From positions 1-47,328 of IMG/VR virus record IMGVR_UViG_3300035210_000052: a stretch of DNA of 47,328 nt. One strand, 5' to 3'. The position numbers and the translations under genes are program-made. The DNA comes from a virus. How positions within the stretch are numbered: position 1 is the first letter of the stretch; the number at the start of each line of letters is the position of its first letter. This document shows, in pieces, positions 37,407 through 47,122 of the stretch. Below the pieces are notes generated by a model, which was given only the letters and a program-made list of their open reading frames with translations, did no database searches and was not told the DNA's origin.

Positions 37407-37859
37407 ATGGCGAATGGCCATGGCGGGTACCGCAAGCCCGCGAACCCGGCCCCGGTGTCCGGGCCCGGCGCACTCTCGCGGCGCACCGACGGCAAGCAAC
37501 CGATGATGCCCCTGACCGATGCCGCCTACGGCGAGCAGAAGACCATGCAGGAGATCCAGGGTGGGGCGCCCATGGCGCAGGTCTCCGGGATGCCCCCGCA
37601 GCAGGCGGGCCCCACGGGGCCGCCCGTGGTGGGCATGGGTGAGCCGTCGATGCAGCCGGATGTCCCGGTGACCAACGGCGCTCAGTACGGCCCCGGAGGG
37701 GGCCCTGAAGCCCTGGGCATCGAGAACCCGCTCGCTGCCGATGCCTCCTACCTGGCCAAGTACCTCCCCGTCCTGCTCAAGCAGGCCGACGATCCGCGCA
37801 CGCCGCCCGGCTACAAGCGGTTCGTGCGAACCGTGATCGCGAACATGTCACCCCGCTAA
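37407..37859 (+). CDS. Pro/Gly-rich virion-associated protein
   Basis: 150 residues. A disordered, Pro, Gly and Met-rich N-terminal two thirds is followed by a conserved-looking helical end (ASYLAKYLPVLLKQADDPRT, then GYKRFVRTVIANM). It lies between portal and the giant virion protein with a ribosome site (GGAGG) upstream. It may link portal to internal proteins. Role inferred from location. Confidence 0.6.
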   Translation: MANGHGGYRKPANPAPVSGPGALSRRTDGKQPMMPLTDAAYGEQKTMQEIQGGAPMAQVSGMPPQQAGPTGPPVVGMGEPSMQPDVPVTNGAQYGPGGGPEALGIENPLAADASYLAKYLPVLLKQADDPRTPPGYKRFVRTVIANMSPR

Positions 37860-37870
37860 GGAGTCTCGCT

Positions 37871-40800
37871 GTGTCGTTCTGGGATTCCGTGGGCAAGTGG
37901 TTCGATGAGACCGAGGGCAACCTCGGCGCCGCATGGTCGAACGCCTTCGAGGACTCCGACGACACGTTCATGCGCAGCATGTCCACTGCCGTCAAGGAAA
38001 ACGCTGGCGTCAGCCCGCTCACGCCGATGGACCTTGCCGGCAGCGCCTCGAGTGTCATCGCCAACGCCGGGGCCAAGTACGTCGCCGCCCGCGACGCGGC
38101 CAGCGCCAGGGACACGGGCATCGCCCCGTTCGACTGGCTGCGGAAGACCTCGTTCTATCAGCACCCCGAAGAGAACACCCTCGGCACGCTCTCGCGCGGC
38201 ATCGCCGCCGCGATGATCAATGACCCGTTCAACGGCGGGAACCCGCTGTCCTTCAGCGACTGGAAAAGGTCCATCGCGCTGACCGGGACGCACACGGTTG
38301 AGGGACAGGAAGTCCGGGGCATCACCTTCGGCAACCTGGTTGCCGGGGACCTCGGCAAGGGCCCGAAGCGCGGGGGTCTGGGCGACGGAATGAACGACAG
38401 CCTTGCGGCTGCACAGCAGCGCAAGGTGGCCTACGACGACTCGTGGTCCGGCAAGATTCTGTCCGGCGTTCTCGACGTCGCCATCTCGTTCGTCTCCCCG
38501 GCAACGGGAATCGCCAAGGCCGGTACGGCTGCGCGCATGCAGGGCGGCCTCGTCCGCACGGGCGAAGCGGGCGCCACCATGGATTCCGCGCGGGCCCTGG
38601 CCCTGGTCAAGGACGATGTTCCTCCGACTGCCGCCCCCGACACCCTTCCCGGCCTTGATGTTCCGGCAGGCATTGATCCCGTCGCCCGCATCGAGCCCCT
38701 GGCCGAGGTGCAGGTTGACCGGGTGGCCGCCCGGATCAATGAGATGTCCGACTGGGTCATGACGAACCAGGCGCAGCCAGCGCTCATTGCGAACCATGAC
38801 TTCCTGAAGGGCTCGTCCGAGCGGGGCACCCTTGCCTACATGTTCTCGCAGGCGGAGAGCAAGGACGACGTTCTCGACCTCATTGGCACGGTCATCAACG
38901 ACCCGAACAGCGCGAAGAAGCTGATCGACCGCAGGGCCGACCTGGCGGAACAGCTCCACGGCTTCGGCAGTGTCACCGATGAGACCCTTGCCATCGAGAA
39001 GTACCTCGTGGACGGCCACGGTCAGACGTTCCTCAACCTCGCCAACTCCAAGGTTGACAGCGACATCGCTCACCGTGAGCAGGACATCATGGAGGAGATG
39101 GCGCGGCTTGACCGCGTCCTCGCCATCCGTGGCGAGCAGGAATTCATTCCCACGACGTACAACTGGCGCGGTGAAGACCTCATCGATGATGACGGTCTCA
39201 TGGTGTCGGAGCTGCGCAACGGGCTGTCCGGTCGCGTGGTCTCCGTCGCCAAGTACCAGTTGGGTACCCGCCTGTCCGGCCACATCAACATCGCCGACCC
39301 GTCCGAGGGTTACGCGCAGCTCAACAACCTTCTGCGCCAGGCGCGCTACGTGAGCGGCACCATGCGGGCCGAGATCATGGCTGACTTCGCACGGGCTGCG
39401 AGCGACAGCGCTCGGCAGACCGTTGTCATGAACGCCGAGGGCGCCGTCGTCAAGGGCATCGCCAAGGAATACGACCTGACGGAAGAGCTGGCGGCGCAGA
39501 TCCTCAAGGAGGGCACGGCTCGCCGGGCCCCCTACCGCGACATGATGGCCAAGCGTGCCTACAGCGCTGCCCCCGGGCAGAAGCTGATCGCCGTTGCCGA
39601 CCCCGAGTCGGGGCAGATCGTCATTCGCGAGACCGCGCACCTGCGGTCGCAGATCCAGGACTTCGTGCCGTTCATCGACCCGAACCATGTCGACAAGATG
39701 CTGCGCGAGGCCACGGACAATCAGACCCTTGACATCATGTTCGGCCGCAAGGCTGGTGATCGGCTGCATTCCGTGACCGATCCCATGAGCGAGTTCGCCA
39801 GAGCCAAGCTCATGACGTTCACCCGTGGGTGGAAGGATGCGCAGCTCATCCCCCGCGCCTTGCCGTACATCCAGCGTAACCAGATCGACGGCCAGCTCCG
39901 ACTGATCACCACGATGGGCGGGCAGGCGTACGCCCGCGAGGCGCACGCCATTGCGACCATGGGGGCCAAGGGCGCCAGGATCATCGCTGGCAAGGCTCGC
40001 CAGGTGCTCAAGCCGACGGGCAAGGGATTCGAGGACGACGACTACGCCGCCGTTGTTACTGAACATCTCAAGTCGGCCAGGATCAATCTGCCCGGTGGGA
40101 AGACCGCCCCGGCGTTCGACCCCGACGATATCGACCAGGCCATCCGCAATGTCCGGGCGACCGGCGGCTCGCACGTGGACCTCGGGTCCGAGCTGGCCAA
40201 CGTCAAGCTCCAGCAGTACCGCGCCTCGGGTGACTATGACGTCATTAAGCCCGGGGACCCGGCGCACATGGATTCCTACCTCGCCGCGTTCCGGCAGATG
40301 CAGTACAGCCCGATCTCGCTTGCCATTGCCGAAGGCAAGTCCATGCGACAGCTCGTTGACTTCGTCCGCCGCGACGCGGGGGCCAACGAGGAATGGCTGA
40401 ACGTCATGGCGGGCTGGCACGGGTCAATGGAGGACTGGCTGCGCGAGACGCGCAAGCTGGTCAACTTCTACCTGCCTACTCCCGAACTGCGTGAGTTCCT
40501 GGTCGGCCGGCAGGCCGTTTCGGCGGTCCCGGATTCGACCCAGAAGATCAACCTCTACCCGGAGGGTCCCACTGCGTGGGCCGCAGGTCCGCCGAACGAG
40601 AAGGGCCGCGTGGCCTGGAAAGAGGGACCTGCGCTGTACCACGGCGCAGCCAAGCGGTTCAACCAGAAGGCGCTTGCCGCTGATCCCTCGCTCACCTCGG
40701 GTTCGGGCAACATCCTCGGTAGTGGCCTGGCCGCCATCGACCACCCGGACATCGCCCGCAAGTTCATGACCAAGGACACCGGAGCGCTCTACAGCATTCA

Positions 40801-43246
40801 GTGGAAGGGCGACAAGAAGCCGAAGATCCTCAACCTGGAGACCTCGGCCATCAAGGACCTGCGGACATGGGTCAGCAAGACCCTGAAGTCCGTGAACGGC
40901 CCGCAGGAAGCCAAGGACGCGCTTGTCGCCAGGATCGCCGACAGCGCCGTCTCGGACCGCAAGGTTCTGGTCGAGCTGCGCGCATACATGACCGAAGCCG
41001 GAATGGCGAAGAGCGACATCGACAAGTCGTTCGCCGATCTGACCAAGCGCATGTCCAAGCGTTGGGACGCGGTGCGTCACTCCAGCGGCATCCCTATCGA
41101 GGGCGGCGACAAGCCGCACTCGGTCCTGGTTTTCCTGGACAGGTCCAAGGTGTCGGCCAACTGGATGCGGACGTCGACCTCGCGCCATGTCCCCGGTAAG
41201 CCCGGTGTTGACGCGACCGAGCCGCGCGACTTCACCTCGGACGACTACAACCGCTTTTTCGACCCGCAGAACGGCACCGTCACGCCGATGCAGGTTCACG
41301 GTAAAGGCTACAACCCGCTAGAGCGCAGCGACGCTGACTCGTACTGGCAGGAAGCCCGCACCCGGATCTACTCCCTGATCTCGGACGCGCCGGAGAATGT
41401 GATGGTGCGGTTCCCGCTCTACAAGTGGGATTATCAGCGTCAGCTCCAGCGCCTGGTCGAGAGTCACCCCGCACCCGTCCTGTCGCAGGAGGACTTCGGG
41501 CGGTACCGGGTTGTCGCGGATCGCCTGGCCCGCAAGACCGCCAAGCGGACTCTGTTCGACTCCAGCGACGTCACGAACCTGGCCCACACCATGCGGTTCA
41601 TCGCCCCGTTCTGGGGCGCATGGGAAGACGTTATGAAGAAGTGGGGCCGTCAGTTCTACGACAACCCCGCCGCCCTCATGCGGCTGAACACGGTCTGGCA
41701 GATCCCCAACCGCATGAACCTGGTTGAGGACGACCGGGGCTACCGAGCGAACGAGAACGGCGACCGCTACAGCGCGGCGACCGGGTACCTCGTCAAGGCA
41801 GAGAACCTCATCGGCAAGCGCGAGGGGTTCATCCTGCCGGCGGGACCAATCGGGGAGTGGCTCCACGAGAAGAACTTCTGGTGGGACAAGGGCAGCTTCA
41901 ACTCGGTGTTCCAGGGAGAGCACTTCTGGCTTCCGGGCTTCGGTCCCCTAGTCGCGGTGCCGACCAACGAGGTCATCAAGCGCATCTGGCCCGAAGCGGC
42001 CACCGACCCGATCATCGAATCGATCCTGCCCTACGGCACGAGCAACAAGGGTCCCGTGGACCAGAACCTCCCCGCATGGGCGCGCCAGGCGCACAATGCG
42101 TTCGGCAACACCGATGACCACAAGAACGTGTTCAGCAACTTCTACAAGCAGGTGTACGCCGAATACCAGGCGGAGCATGACCTGTGGGTCGCAGGGGGCA
42201 AGGTCGGCGAAGAGCCGCAGGAGCCTAGGCCGGATGCCGCTGCCAACCGCACGAGGAATCACTTCCTCCTGCGGGTGCTGTCGGGCCTGACGATGCCGTT
42301 CTCGGTGACACCGAAGCCTGAGTTCCAGTTCTACATCGACCAGGCCAATGCCATGCGTCAGCAGTACGGCAGCCCGGCGACCACCCCGGAGTACAAGGCC
42401 AAGCTCGCGACGTACGTCGAGAAGTACGGGAAGGCCACCGCCGAGAAGCACCTGCTCACGGAGAACCCGGAGCTTCGCGACTGGCGGACGCGGTTCATGG
42501 AGCAGTACCCCGAGTACTACAACTTCGCCATTCAGCTCTCGACGTCCGAGTCCGGGGTCAACATGAACCTCGCCTCGGTCACCGCGTACGAGCAGTACGG
42601 GAAAGAGCTGCAGAATCTGGCGAACCCCGACTCGGCTGCCGCCATCCTCGGGCCGGACACGGCCTATGGCCTGGACGACAAGCACGCCTATAGCGATTCG
42701 GCGCGGGACTACATGCTCACGCATGGTCTGCGCAGGATCATGGAGCCCGGGGAAGCACTCAAGAAAGCCGAAGCGGACAAGGGCTGGGTTCAGTACCAGC
42801 AGGTTCGCACCAAGGTCGACCTGATCCTGGAGTCACGCGGACTTACCTCGCTCAACCAGAAGGGCGCCGATGACCTTCAGAAGATCCTGAAGGATTTCGT
42901 TACCGAGCTGGGTGCCGAGAACCGGTACTGGTACAAGGACTATGGCGACCGGAGCACCACCAGTACTCAGACGTTCCTCGCCGATGTGAACAAGGCCACG
43001 ATCCGCAACAAGGAACTTGCGGCGCGACCGGACATGGTCGCCATGGCGCAGTACATCGAGGTGCGGAACAAGATTCGAGCGAAGCTCGATGAGCGTGGCC
43101 TCTCGCAGATCGACAGCAAGGGCGCCGAAGATCTCGCCGCCGTGTGGGACCAGTTCTCCGCAAGCCTCGGCGCGGAAACGCCGGGCTTCGGTCAGGTGTG
43201 GACCCGCTATCTGGAAACCGACAAGGTCGTAGGGAGGATTGGCTGA
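37871..43246 (+). CDS. Giant virion protein, probable internal or ejection protein
   Basis: 1,791 residues from GTG with AAGGAG upstream. It is mostly helical and charged, without membrane helices that I can see. Around residues 915-1000 the pattern ALYHGAAKRFNQ, then LGSGLAAIDHPDIARKFM and ALYSIQWKG resembles mono-ADP-ribosyltransferase folds, which is only a suggestion. No transglycosylase signature was seen. Short-tailed phages often package one very large protein that enters the cell with the DNA, and the position after the portal fits that. A second conserved-type segment lies near residues 1300-1450 with many aromatic residues. Confidence 0.7.
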   Translation: MSFWDSVGKWFDETEGNLGAAWSNAFEDSDDTFMRSMSTAVKENAGVSPLTPMDLAGSASSVIANAGAKYVAARDAASARDTGIAPFDWLRKTSFYQHPEENTLGTLSRGIAAAMINDPFNGGNPLSFSDWKRSIALTGTHTVEGQEVRGITFGNLVAGDLGKGPKRGGLGDGMNDSLAAAQQRKVAYDDSWSGKILSGVLDVAISFVSPATGIAKAGTAARMQGGLVRTGEAGATMDSARALALVKDDVPPTAAPDTLPGLDVPAGIDPVARIEPLAEVQVDRVAARINEMSDWVMTNQAQPALIANHDFLKGSSERGTLAYMFSQAESKDDVLDLIGTVINDPNSAKKLIDRRADLAEQLHGFGSVTDETLAIEKYLVDGHGQTFLNLANSKVDSDIAHREQDIMEEMARLDRVLAIRGEQEFIPTTYNWRGEDLIDDDGLMVSELRNGLSGRVVSVAKYQLGTRLSGHINIADPSEGYAQLNNLLRQARYVSGTMRAEIMADFARAASDSARQTVVMNAEGAVVKGIAKEYDLTEELAAQILKEGTARRAPYRDMMAKRAYSAAPGQKLIAVADPESGQIVIRETAHLRSQIQDFVPFIDPNHVDKMLREATDNQTLDIMFGRKAGDRLHSVTDPMSEFARAKLMTFTRGWKDAQLIPRALPYIQRNQIDGQLRLITTMGGQAYAREAHAIATMGAKGARIIAGKARQVLKPTGKGFEDDDYAAVVTEHLKSARINLPGGKTAPAFDPDDIDQAIRNVRATGGSHVDLGSELANVKLQQYRASGDYDVIKPGDPAHMDSYLAAFRQMQYSPISLAIAEGKSMRQLVDFVRRDAGANEEWLNVMAGWHGSMEDWLRETRKLVNFYLPTPELREFLVGRQAVSAVPDSTQKINLYPEGPTAWAAGPPNEKGRVAWKEGPALYHGAAKRFNQKALAADPSLTSGSGNILGSGLAAIDHPDIARKFMTKDTGALYSIQWKGDKKPKILNLETSAIKDLRTWVSKTLKSVNGPQEAKDALVARIADSAVSDRKVLVELRAYMTEAGMAKSDIDKSFADLTKRMSKRWDAVRHSSGIPIEGGDKPHSVLVFLDRSKVSANWMRTSTSRHVPGKPGVDATEPRDFTSDDYNRFFDPQNGTVTPMQVHGKGYNPLERSDADSYWQEARTRIYSLISDAPENVMVRFPLYKWDYQRQLQRLVESHPAPVLSQEDFGRYRVVADRLARKTAKRTLFDSSDVTNLAHTMRFIAPFWGAWEDVMKKWGRQFYDNPAALMRLNTVWQIPNRMNLVEDDRGYRANENGDRYSAATGYLVKAENLIGKREGFILPAGPIGEWLHEKNFWWDKGSFNSVFQGEHFWLPGFGPLVAVPTNEVIKRIWPEAATDPIIESILPYGTSNKGPVDQNLPAWARQAHNAFGNTDDHKNVFSNFYKQVYAEYQAEHDLWVAGGKVGEEPQEPRPDAAANRTRNHFLLRVLSGLTMPFSVTPKPEFQFYIDQANAMRQQYGSPATTPEYKAKLATYVEKYGKATAEKHLLTENPELRDWRTRFMEQYPEYYNFAIQLSTSESGVNMNLASVTAYEQYGKELQNLANPDSAAAILGPDTAYGLDDKHAYSDSARDYMLTHGLRRIMEPGEALKKAEADKGWVQYQQVRTKVDLILESRGLTSLNQKGADDLQKILKDFVTELGAENRYWYKDYGDRSTTSTQTFLADVNKATIRNKELAARPDMVAMAQYIEVRNKIRAKLDERGLSQIDSKGAEDLAAVWDQFSASLGAETPGFGQVWTRYLETDKVVGRIG

Positions 43247-43247
43247 C

Positions 43248-44141
43248 ATGGTTCGGTCAGAAATCACTCCGTCACCGACAGCCGCAGCGGTTGCGGTCAG
43301 CGCGCCGGTTTCCCAGACCCCTCGGGCCGCTTCGACGGTCCGCTCCACGGGGGCCGACAGCGCCAAGAGCGCCGCCGACAAGGCCCTGGAGGCCGCAGGG
43401 ACGGGCCAGGCCGCCGGTACCGCAGGTGACACCGGGGTCACTCGCGGTTCGGCCAATCAGATTCCCAACAAGGTCTATCTGGGGTCGACGTACACGGCGG
43501 GCCAGGACGCGCATGACCGGCGTTCCGGTGCAATCCAGAACAGGGCGGATGTCACCCTGGCGGAAGGCTATCAAGCTTTCTGGAACTGGGAAGACGGCTA
43601 CCGCAATGCCATGGCAATGGCCATGTATAAGGCGGGCATGATCTCCGATGCGTCGAACATCCAGCTCGCCTATGGCGCCTGGCAGGACGCCGTGGACGTC
43701 ACGGCGCGCTACAACGCGGCGGGACGCAAGGACCTCACCCCGGAGCAAGTTCTCGGAATGCAGTACGCCGTGGCCGGGGTGAAGGTCGGCAGTCAGAAGC
43801 GCACCCAGACCAGCACGTCGTACAACGTCCCGTCCGCGCTGGACGCGGAGGCCGGAATCAAGGGCATCTTCGCCGATGCGGTCGGGCGCGACCCGACGGA
43901 TAGCGAGCTGAAGAAATACACCTCGCTGATGACCGGCCTCGCGCGGTCCCAGCCCGGCAGGTCCACGACGACGTACGACGCCGCCGGGAACGCCAGCACC
44001 AGCAGCACCGACGGCATCGGTGCGCCCGGACTGGGTCAGGCCGTGAAGAACAAGGTCCAGGGGACCTCGGAATACGGCGCCTACCAAGCGGCCACCACGT
44101 ACTACAACGCGGCCATCCAGGCACTGCAAGCGCCGATCTGA
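43248..44141 (+). CDS. Virion-associated protein, Ala/Thr-rich
   Basis: 297 residues from ATG at 43248 with GGGAGG upstream. The N-terminal 80 residues are low complexity, rich in Ala, Ser and Thr. The rest is helical, with AMYKAGMISDASNIQLAYGA and IKGIFADAVGRDPTDSELKK, segments that recur in spirit in the next structural proteins. It would be another internal or tail-associated component by position. Confidence 0.6.
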   Translation: MVRSEITPSPTAAAVAVSAPVSQTPRAASTVRSTGADSAKSAADKALEAAGTGQAAGTAGDTGVTRGSANQIPNKVYLGSTYTAGQDAHDRRSGAIQNRADVTLAEGYQAFWNWEDGYRNAMAMAMYKAGMISDASNIQLAYGAWQDAVDVTARYNAAGRKDLTPEQVLGMQYAVAGVKVGSQKRTQTSTSYNVPSALDAEAGIKGIFADAVGRDPTDSELKKYTSLMTGLARSQPGRSTTTYDAAGNASTSSTDGIGAPGLGQAVKNKVQGTSEYGAYQAATTYYNAAIQALQAPI

Positions 44142-44148
44142 GGATCCC

Positions 44149-44736
44149 ATGAGTTCAATGTTCGGCGAGGGCATCGACAGGGACAGCAGTCAGGTCACGG
44201 GAAACTCCGGAATCGACTCGGCGACCAAAAACTCTGGTCTCGACAAAATGGACGTCACGGGCACACTCGATGGCCTCTTGATGCCGACCGTGGATGAGGA
44301 CCAGTTCCGACAGGCATTCCCCGACGGGTCATCGAACTTCGCGCTGACGTCCACCACGGGTGGCGGCCGGGCCGCCGTCGAGAACTACGCCAAGCAGTTC
44401 CTGGGCACACCGTACGTCTGGGGCGGAACGAGCCCTTCGGGCTTCGACTGCTCGGGCTTCACGCAGTTCGTGTGGAAGAAGTTCGGACTCGGCATTCCTC
44501 GCCTGACATACGGTCAGGCCGGTGCAGGGGCGACCACCAAGAATCTGAATCAGCTTCGGCCGATGGACCTTGTTCTGTTCAATAACGGAGACTCGCAGGG
44601 GCCCGGACACGTGGCCTTCTGGTTGGGCAATGGAATGATCCTAGAAGCTCCATACACGGGTGCGAAGGTACGCATTCGCAAGATCGGCGCCCATGAAAAC
44701 GTCTTCGGCGTGCAACTCAAGTACGGGGGCAAGTAG
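44149..44736 (+). CDS. NlpC/P60 endopeptidase
   Basis: 195 residues. After a flexible N-terminus of 70 residues comes GRAAVENYAKQFLGTPYVWG, then GFDCSGFTQFVWKK with catalytic C101, and GPGHVAFWLG with H154. The usual third polar residue after that, often His in an IHAP motif, is replaced by Glu (ILEAPY). NlpC/P60 enzymes cut gamma-D-Glu to diamino-acid links in peptidoglycan stem peptides. As a virion gene it should open the wall during DNA entry. Confidence 0.88.
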   Translation: MSSMFGEGIDRDSSQVTGNSGIDSATKNSGLDKMDVTGTLDGLLMPTVDEDQFRQAFPDGSSNFALTSTTGGGRAAVENYAKQFLGTPYVWGGTSPSGFDCSGFTQFVWKKFGLGIPRLTYGQAGAGATTKNLNQLRPMDLVLFNNGDSQGPGHVAFWLGNGMILEAPYTGAKVRIRKIGAHENVFGVQLKYGGK

Positions 44737-45644
44737 TGAGTTCCACGGCGAGCACGAAAAAGACGCAGGCCGAAGCTGCGGAACTGGCGCAGACATACGG
44801 GTTCGCGTATGCGTTCCTTCAGAGTGATCCGGACCTGAAGCGCATCTTCGAGCAAGCCGTAAACGGCGACGGCAAGAATGACCCGGGAAACTGGACCGCC
44901 GCTAAGTTCATCGCCATGCTGCGCGGAACCAACTGGTACAAGAAGAATGCCGAGAGCGTTCGTCAGTACCAGCTCCTGAAGACCTCGGACCCATCGACGT
45001 TCGCGGCCCGCTCGGCGGCCCGCGTCTCCCTGCTCGCCGACCAGGCGGCCAAGGTGGGTGCGGTCATCAGTTCCTCACAGCTCAAGCTCATGGCTGACCA
45101 CGCCATGATGTTCGACTGGAACGACAATCAGATCGCCGACAACCTTGCCGGCTACGTCAAGGCGACGAACGGCGTCTACAACGGCCAGGCCGGGACGGAC
45201 GTCGGGAACCTGAAGCAGACCGCCTGGCGCAACGGCGTGAACATCTCGGATGCCGCCATCAACTCGTTCGCGCAGCAGATCGCCGCAGGCACTGGCAGCG
45301 TCGGGTATTACCAGCAGTACATCCGGAACATGGCGAAGACAACGGCCCCCGGGTATGCCGATCAGATCGACGCCGGTATGGACCTCTACGACGTGGCCGA
45401 CCCGTACCGGCAGTCCATGGCGAAGATCCTTGAGATCAACCCGAACGACATCGACCTGAGCGACGCGACGCTGCGCGGCGCCATGAGCACCACGACTGCT
45501 GACGGGAAGCCGTCGACCAAGAGCCTGTGGCAGTTCGAGACCGAGCTGCGCAAGGACCCACGGTGGCTCCAGACCAACAATGCCCGCGACGGCCTCATGT
45601 CCGTGGCGCACGGCGTCCTCCAGAACTTCGGATTCTCCAGCTAA
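44736..45644 (+). CDS. Virion protein downstream of NlpC/P60
   Basis: 302 residues from the GTG overlapping the peptidase stop. It is almost all helical, with AQTYGFAYAFLQSDPDLKRI, then FIAMLRGTNWYKKNAESVRQ and ASAGISISSAQ-type repeats around GVNISDAAINSFAQQIAAGT. These resemble parts of the 374-residue protein that follows and of tail or internal proteins. Function inferred from position. Confidence 0.6.
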   Translation: MSSTASTKKTQAEAAELAQTYGFAYAFLQSDPDLKRIFEQAVNGDGKNDPGNWTAAKFIAMLRGTNWYKKNAESVRQYQLLKTSDPSTFAARSAARVSLLADQAAKVGAVISSSQLKLMADHAMMFDWNDNQIADNLAGYVKATNGVYNGQAGTDVGNLKQTAWRNGVNISDAAINSFAQQIAAGTGSVGYYQQYIRNMAKTTAPGYADQIDAGMDLYDVADPYRQSMAKILEINPNDIDLSDATLRGAMSTTTADGKPSTKSLWQFETELRKDPRWLQTNNARDGLMSVAHGVLQNFGFSS

Positions 45645-45653
45645 GGGGGAGCA

Positions 45654-46778
45654 GTGGCCACCGGCAATACGACCAAGCCCGCGAACCCTTCTGCCGCATG
45701 GACCGCCGCGTACGACGCGGCTATCGCCCGCAAGAACACACCGGCCAACGCCGTAGTCATTGCGAACAAGACGCCTGCCGCTAAGCCCGGCACGGGCAGT
45801 GTGAACAGGCCCACGGTCGGCAGCGGCACCAGTCCCACGCCAAGCACCGGCCCGGACCCGTCGACCACGCCGGACACCAGTGCCACCGACGCGGAGTTGG
45901 CGCGCCTGCGCGCCGAGAACGACACCCTCAAGAAAAAGCAGGCCGACGACCAGGCCACCAAGGACGCGGCGAACCGCAACGCCTACGACCAGCTCACGCA
46001 ACTGTTCAGCAGCTACGGGCTGGACACGCTGTCCAGTCAGATCCTCAAGATGGTTCAGGACGGCGACGGTAGCGACACGATCTCGCTGAAGCTCCAGCAG
46101 ACCGCCGAATGGAAGGCGCGGTTCCCCGCGAACGACGCACGCCTGAAGGCGGGACTGTCCGTTCTCACCCCGGCCGAGTACATCTCGACCGAGCGGGCCT
46201 ACCGACAGGTCATGCAGGCCGCTGGCCTGCCGGTCGGGTTCTACGACAGCAACAACGACTTCACCAAGTTCTTGTCCCAGGACGTCAGTCCCACCGAGGT
46301 ACAGCAGCGCGTGCAGGCTGCCGGTGAAGCCATCAATAACGCTCCCAAGTCCACCCAGGATTACTTCAGTCAGTTCTACTCCCAAGGCGACCTCATTGCC
46401 TACGCGCTCGATCCCACCGTGGCCGAACCGCTCATCGAGCAGCGCATCAAGGCGGCCGAGGCCGCCGCTCTGGCCGCGCAGAACGGGTTCTCCGTGGGGC
46501 AGTCGACCGCCGAGGGTCTGGGCCGTCAGAACTTCACCCTGGCGCAGCTCAACCAGGGCATGGTCAATAGCGGGGTCGACGCCGCCAACGTCAGCAAGCT
46601 GAACAGCATCTACGGCCAGGACGTCACAAGTGACGACCTCGTGCAGTCGGTGTTCGGCACCAGTGCCGACGCCGTCAAGAAGGTGAACCGGCTGGCCAGT
46701 CAGGAACGTGCCGCATTCAGCGGTACCGCAGGCGCTACGGGCGCTGGCCTGTCCAGCAACGCTGGCGGGCAGTTCTAA
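45654..46778 (+). CDS. Virion protein with disordered N-terminus and coiled coil
   Basis: 374 residues from GTG with AGGGGGAGC upstream. Residues 1-80 are Pro, Thr and Ser-rich; about 80-108 (DAELARLRAENDTLKKKQAD) form a coiled coil; the remainder is helical with QSTAEGLGRQNFTLAQLNQG. It would be a late structural protein, perhaps part of the internal core. It ends 3-4 bp into the convergent leftward gene. Confidence 0.6.
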   Translation: MATGNTTKPANPSAAWTAAYDAAIARKNTPANAVVIANKTPAAKPGTGSVNRPTVGSGTSPTPSTGPDPSTTPDTSATDAELARLRAENDTLKKKQADDQATKDAANRNAYDQLTQLFSSYGLDTLSSQILKMVQDGDGSDTISLKLQQTAEWKARFPANDARLKAGLSVLTPAEYISTERAYRQVMQAAGLPVGFYDSNNDFTKFLSQDVSPTEVQQRVQAAGEAINNAPKSTQDYFSQFYSQGDLIAYALDPTVAEPLIEQRIKAAEAAALAAQNGFSVGQSTAEGLGRQNFTLAQLNQGMVNSGVDAANVSKLNSIYGQDVTSDDLVQSVFGTSADAVKKVNRLASQERAAFSGTAGATGAGLSSNAGGQF

Positions 46779-47122
46779 CACGCGGTCAGAGCGGGCAGCT
46801 CTTGGAGCTGACCGACGGCCTCCAGCGTCATGACCATGAACGCGATGGTGTCGTGCCCCGCGAAAGCTTCCTCCAGGGTGCAGTACCGCTCGCAGTAGTG
46901 GTCAAGGAAGTTGTGGCCGTCGGCACCTAGGTCGAACACCATCGTCTCGAAGATGACGGGTGCACCACGGCCATAGCCGTGGTCCAGGCCAAGCCACACG
47001 GTCGAGATCCAGTACCGGCCGAAGGTTGTCTGAGCAACCCGCTTGTACCCCTCGCCGTATGTCGTCAGCAGGAAGACGTACTCACGCCAGGACATCGGGT
47101 ACCCGCGACGGTCGTAGTACAT
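46775..47122 (-). CDS. Conserved phage protein (WLGLDHG family)
   Basis: 115 residues from ATG at 47122; a later ATG (MSWREYVFL) is possible. FGRYWISTVWLGLDHGYGRG, then FETMVFD and HYCERYC match a family of small phage proteins of unknown function in which W-x-G-LDH and FETMVF recur. The gene is leftward in a rightward block and its 5' part lies in the duplicated window ends. An enzyme-like role is imaginable because of the conserved polar motif, but nothing is proven. Confidence 0.7.
   Translation of the reverse strand: MYYDRRGYPMSWREYVFLLTTYGEGYKRVAQTTFGRYWISTVWLGLDHGYGRGAPVIFETMVFDLGADGHNFLDHYCERYCTLEEAFAGHDTIAFMVMTLEAVGQLQELPALTAC

Noticed and set aside
37856-40420. Long leftward open frame of 854 codons opposite the giant virion gene
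   Set aside because: It is the antisense shadow of a GC-rich gene, with Arg/Gly/Val/Leu-rich low-sense sequence and no ribosome site.
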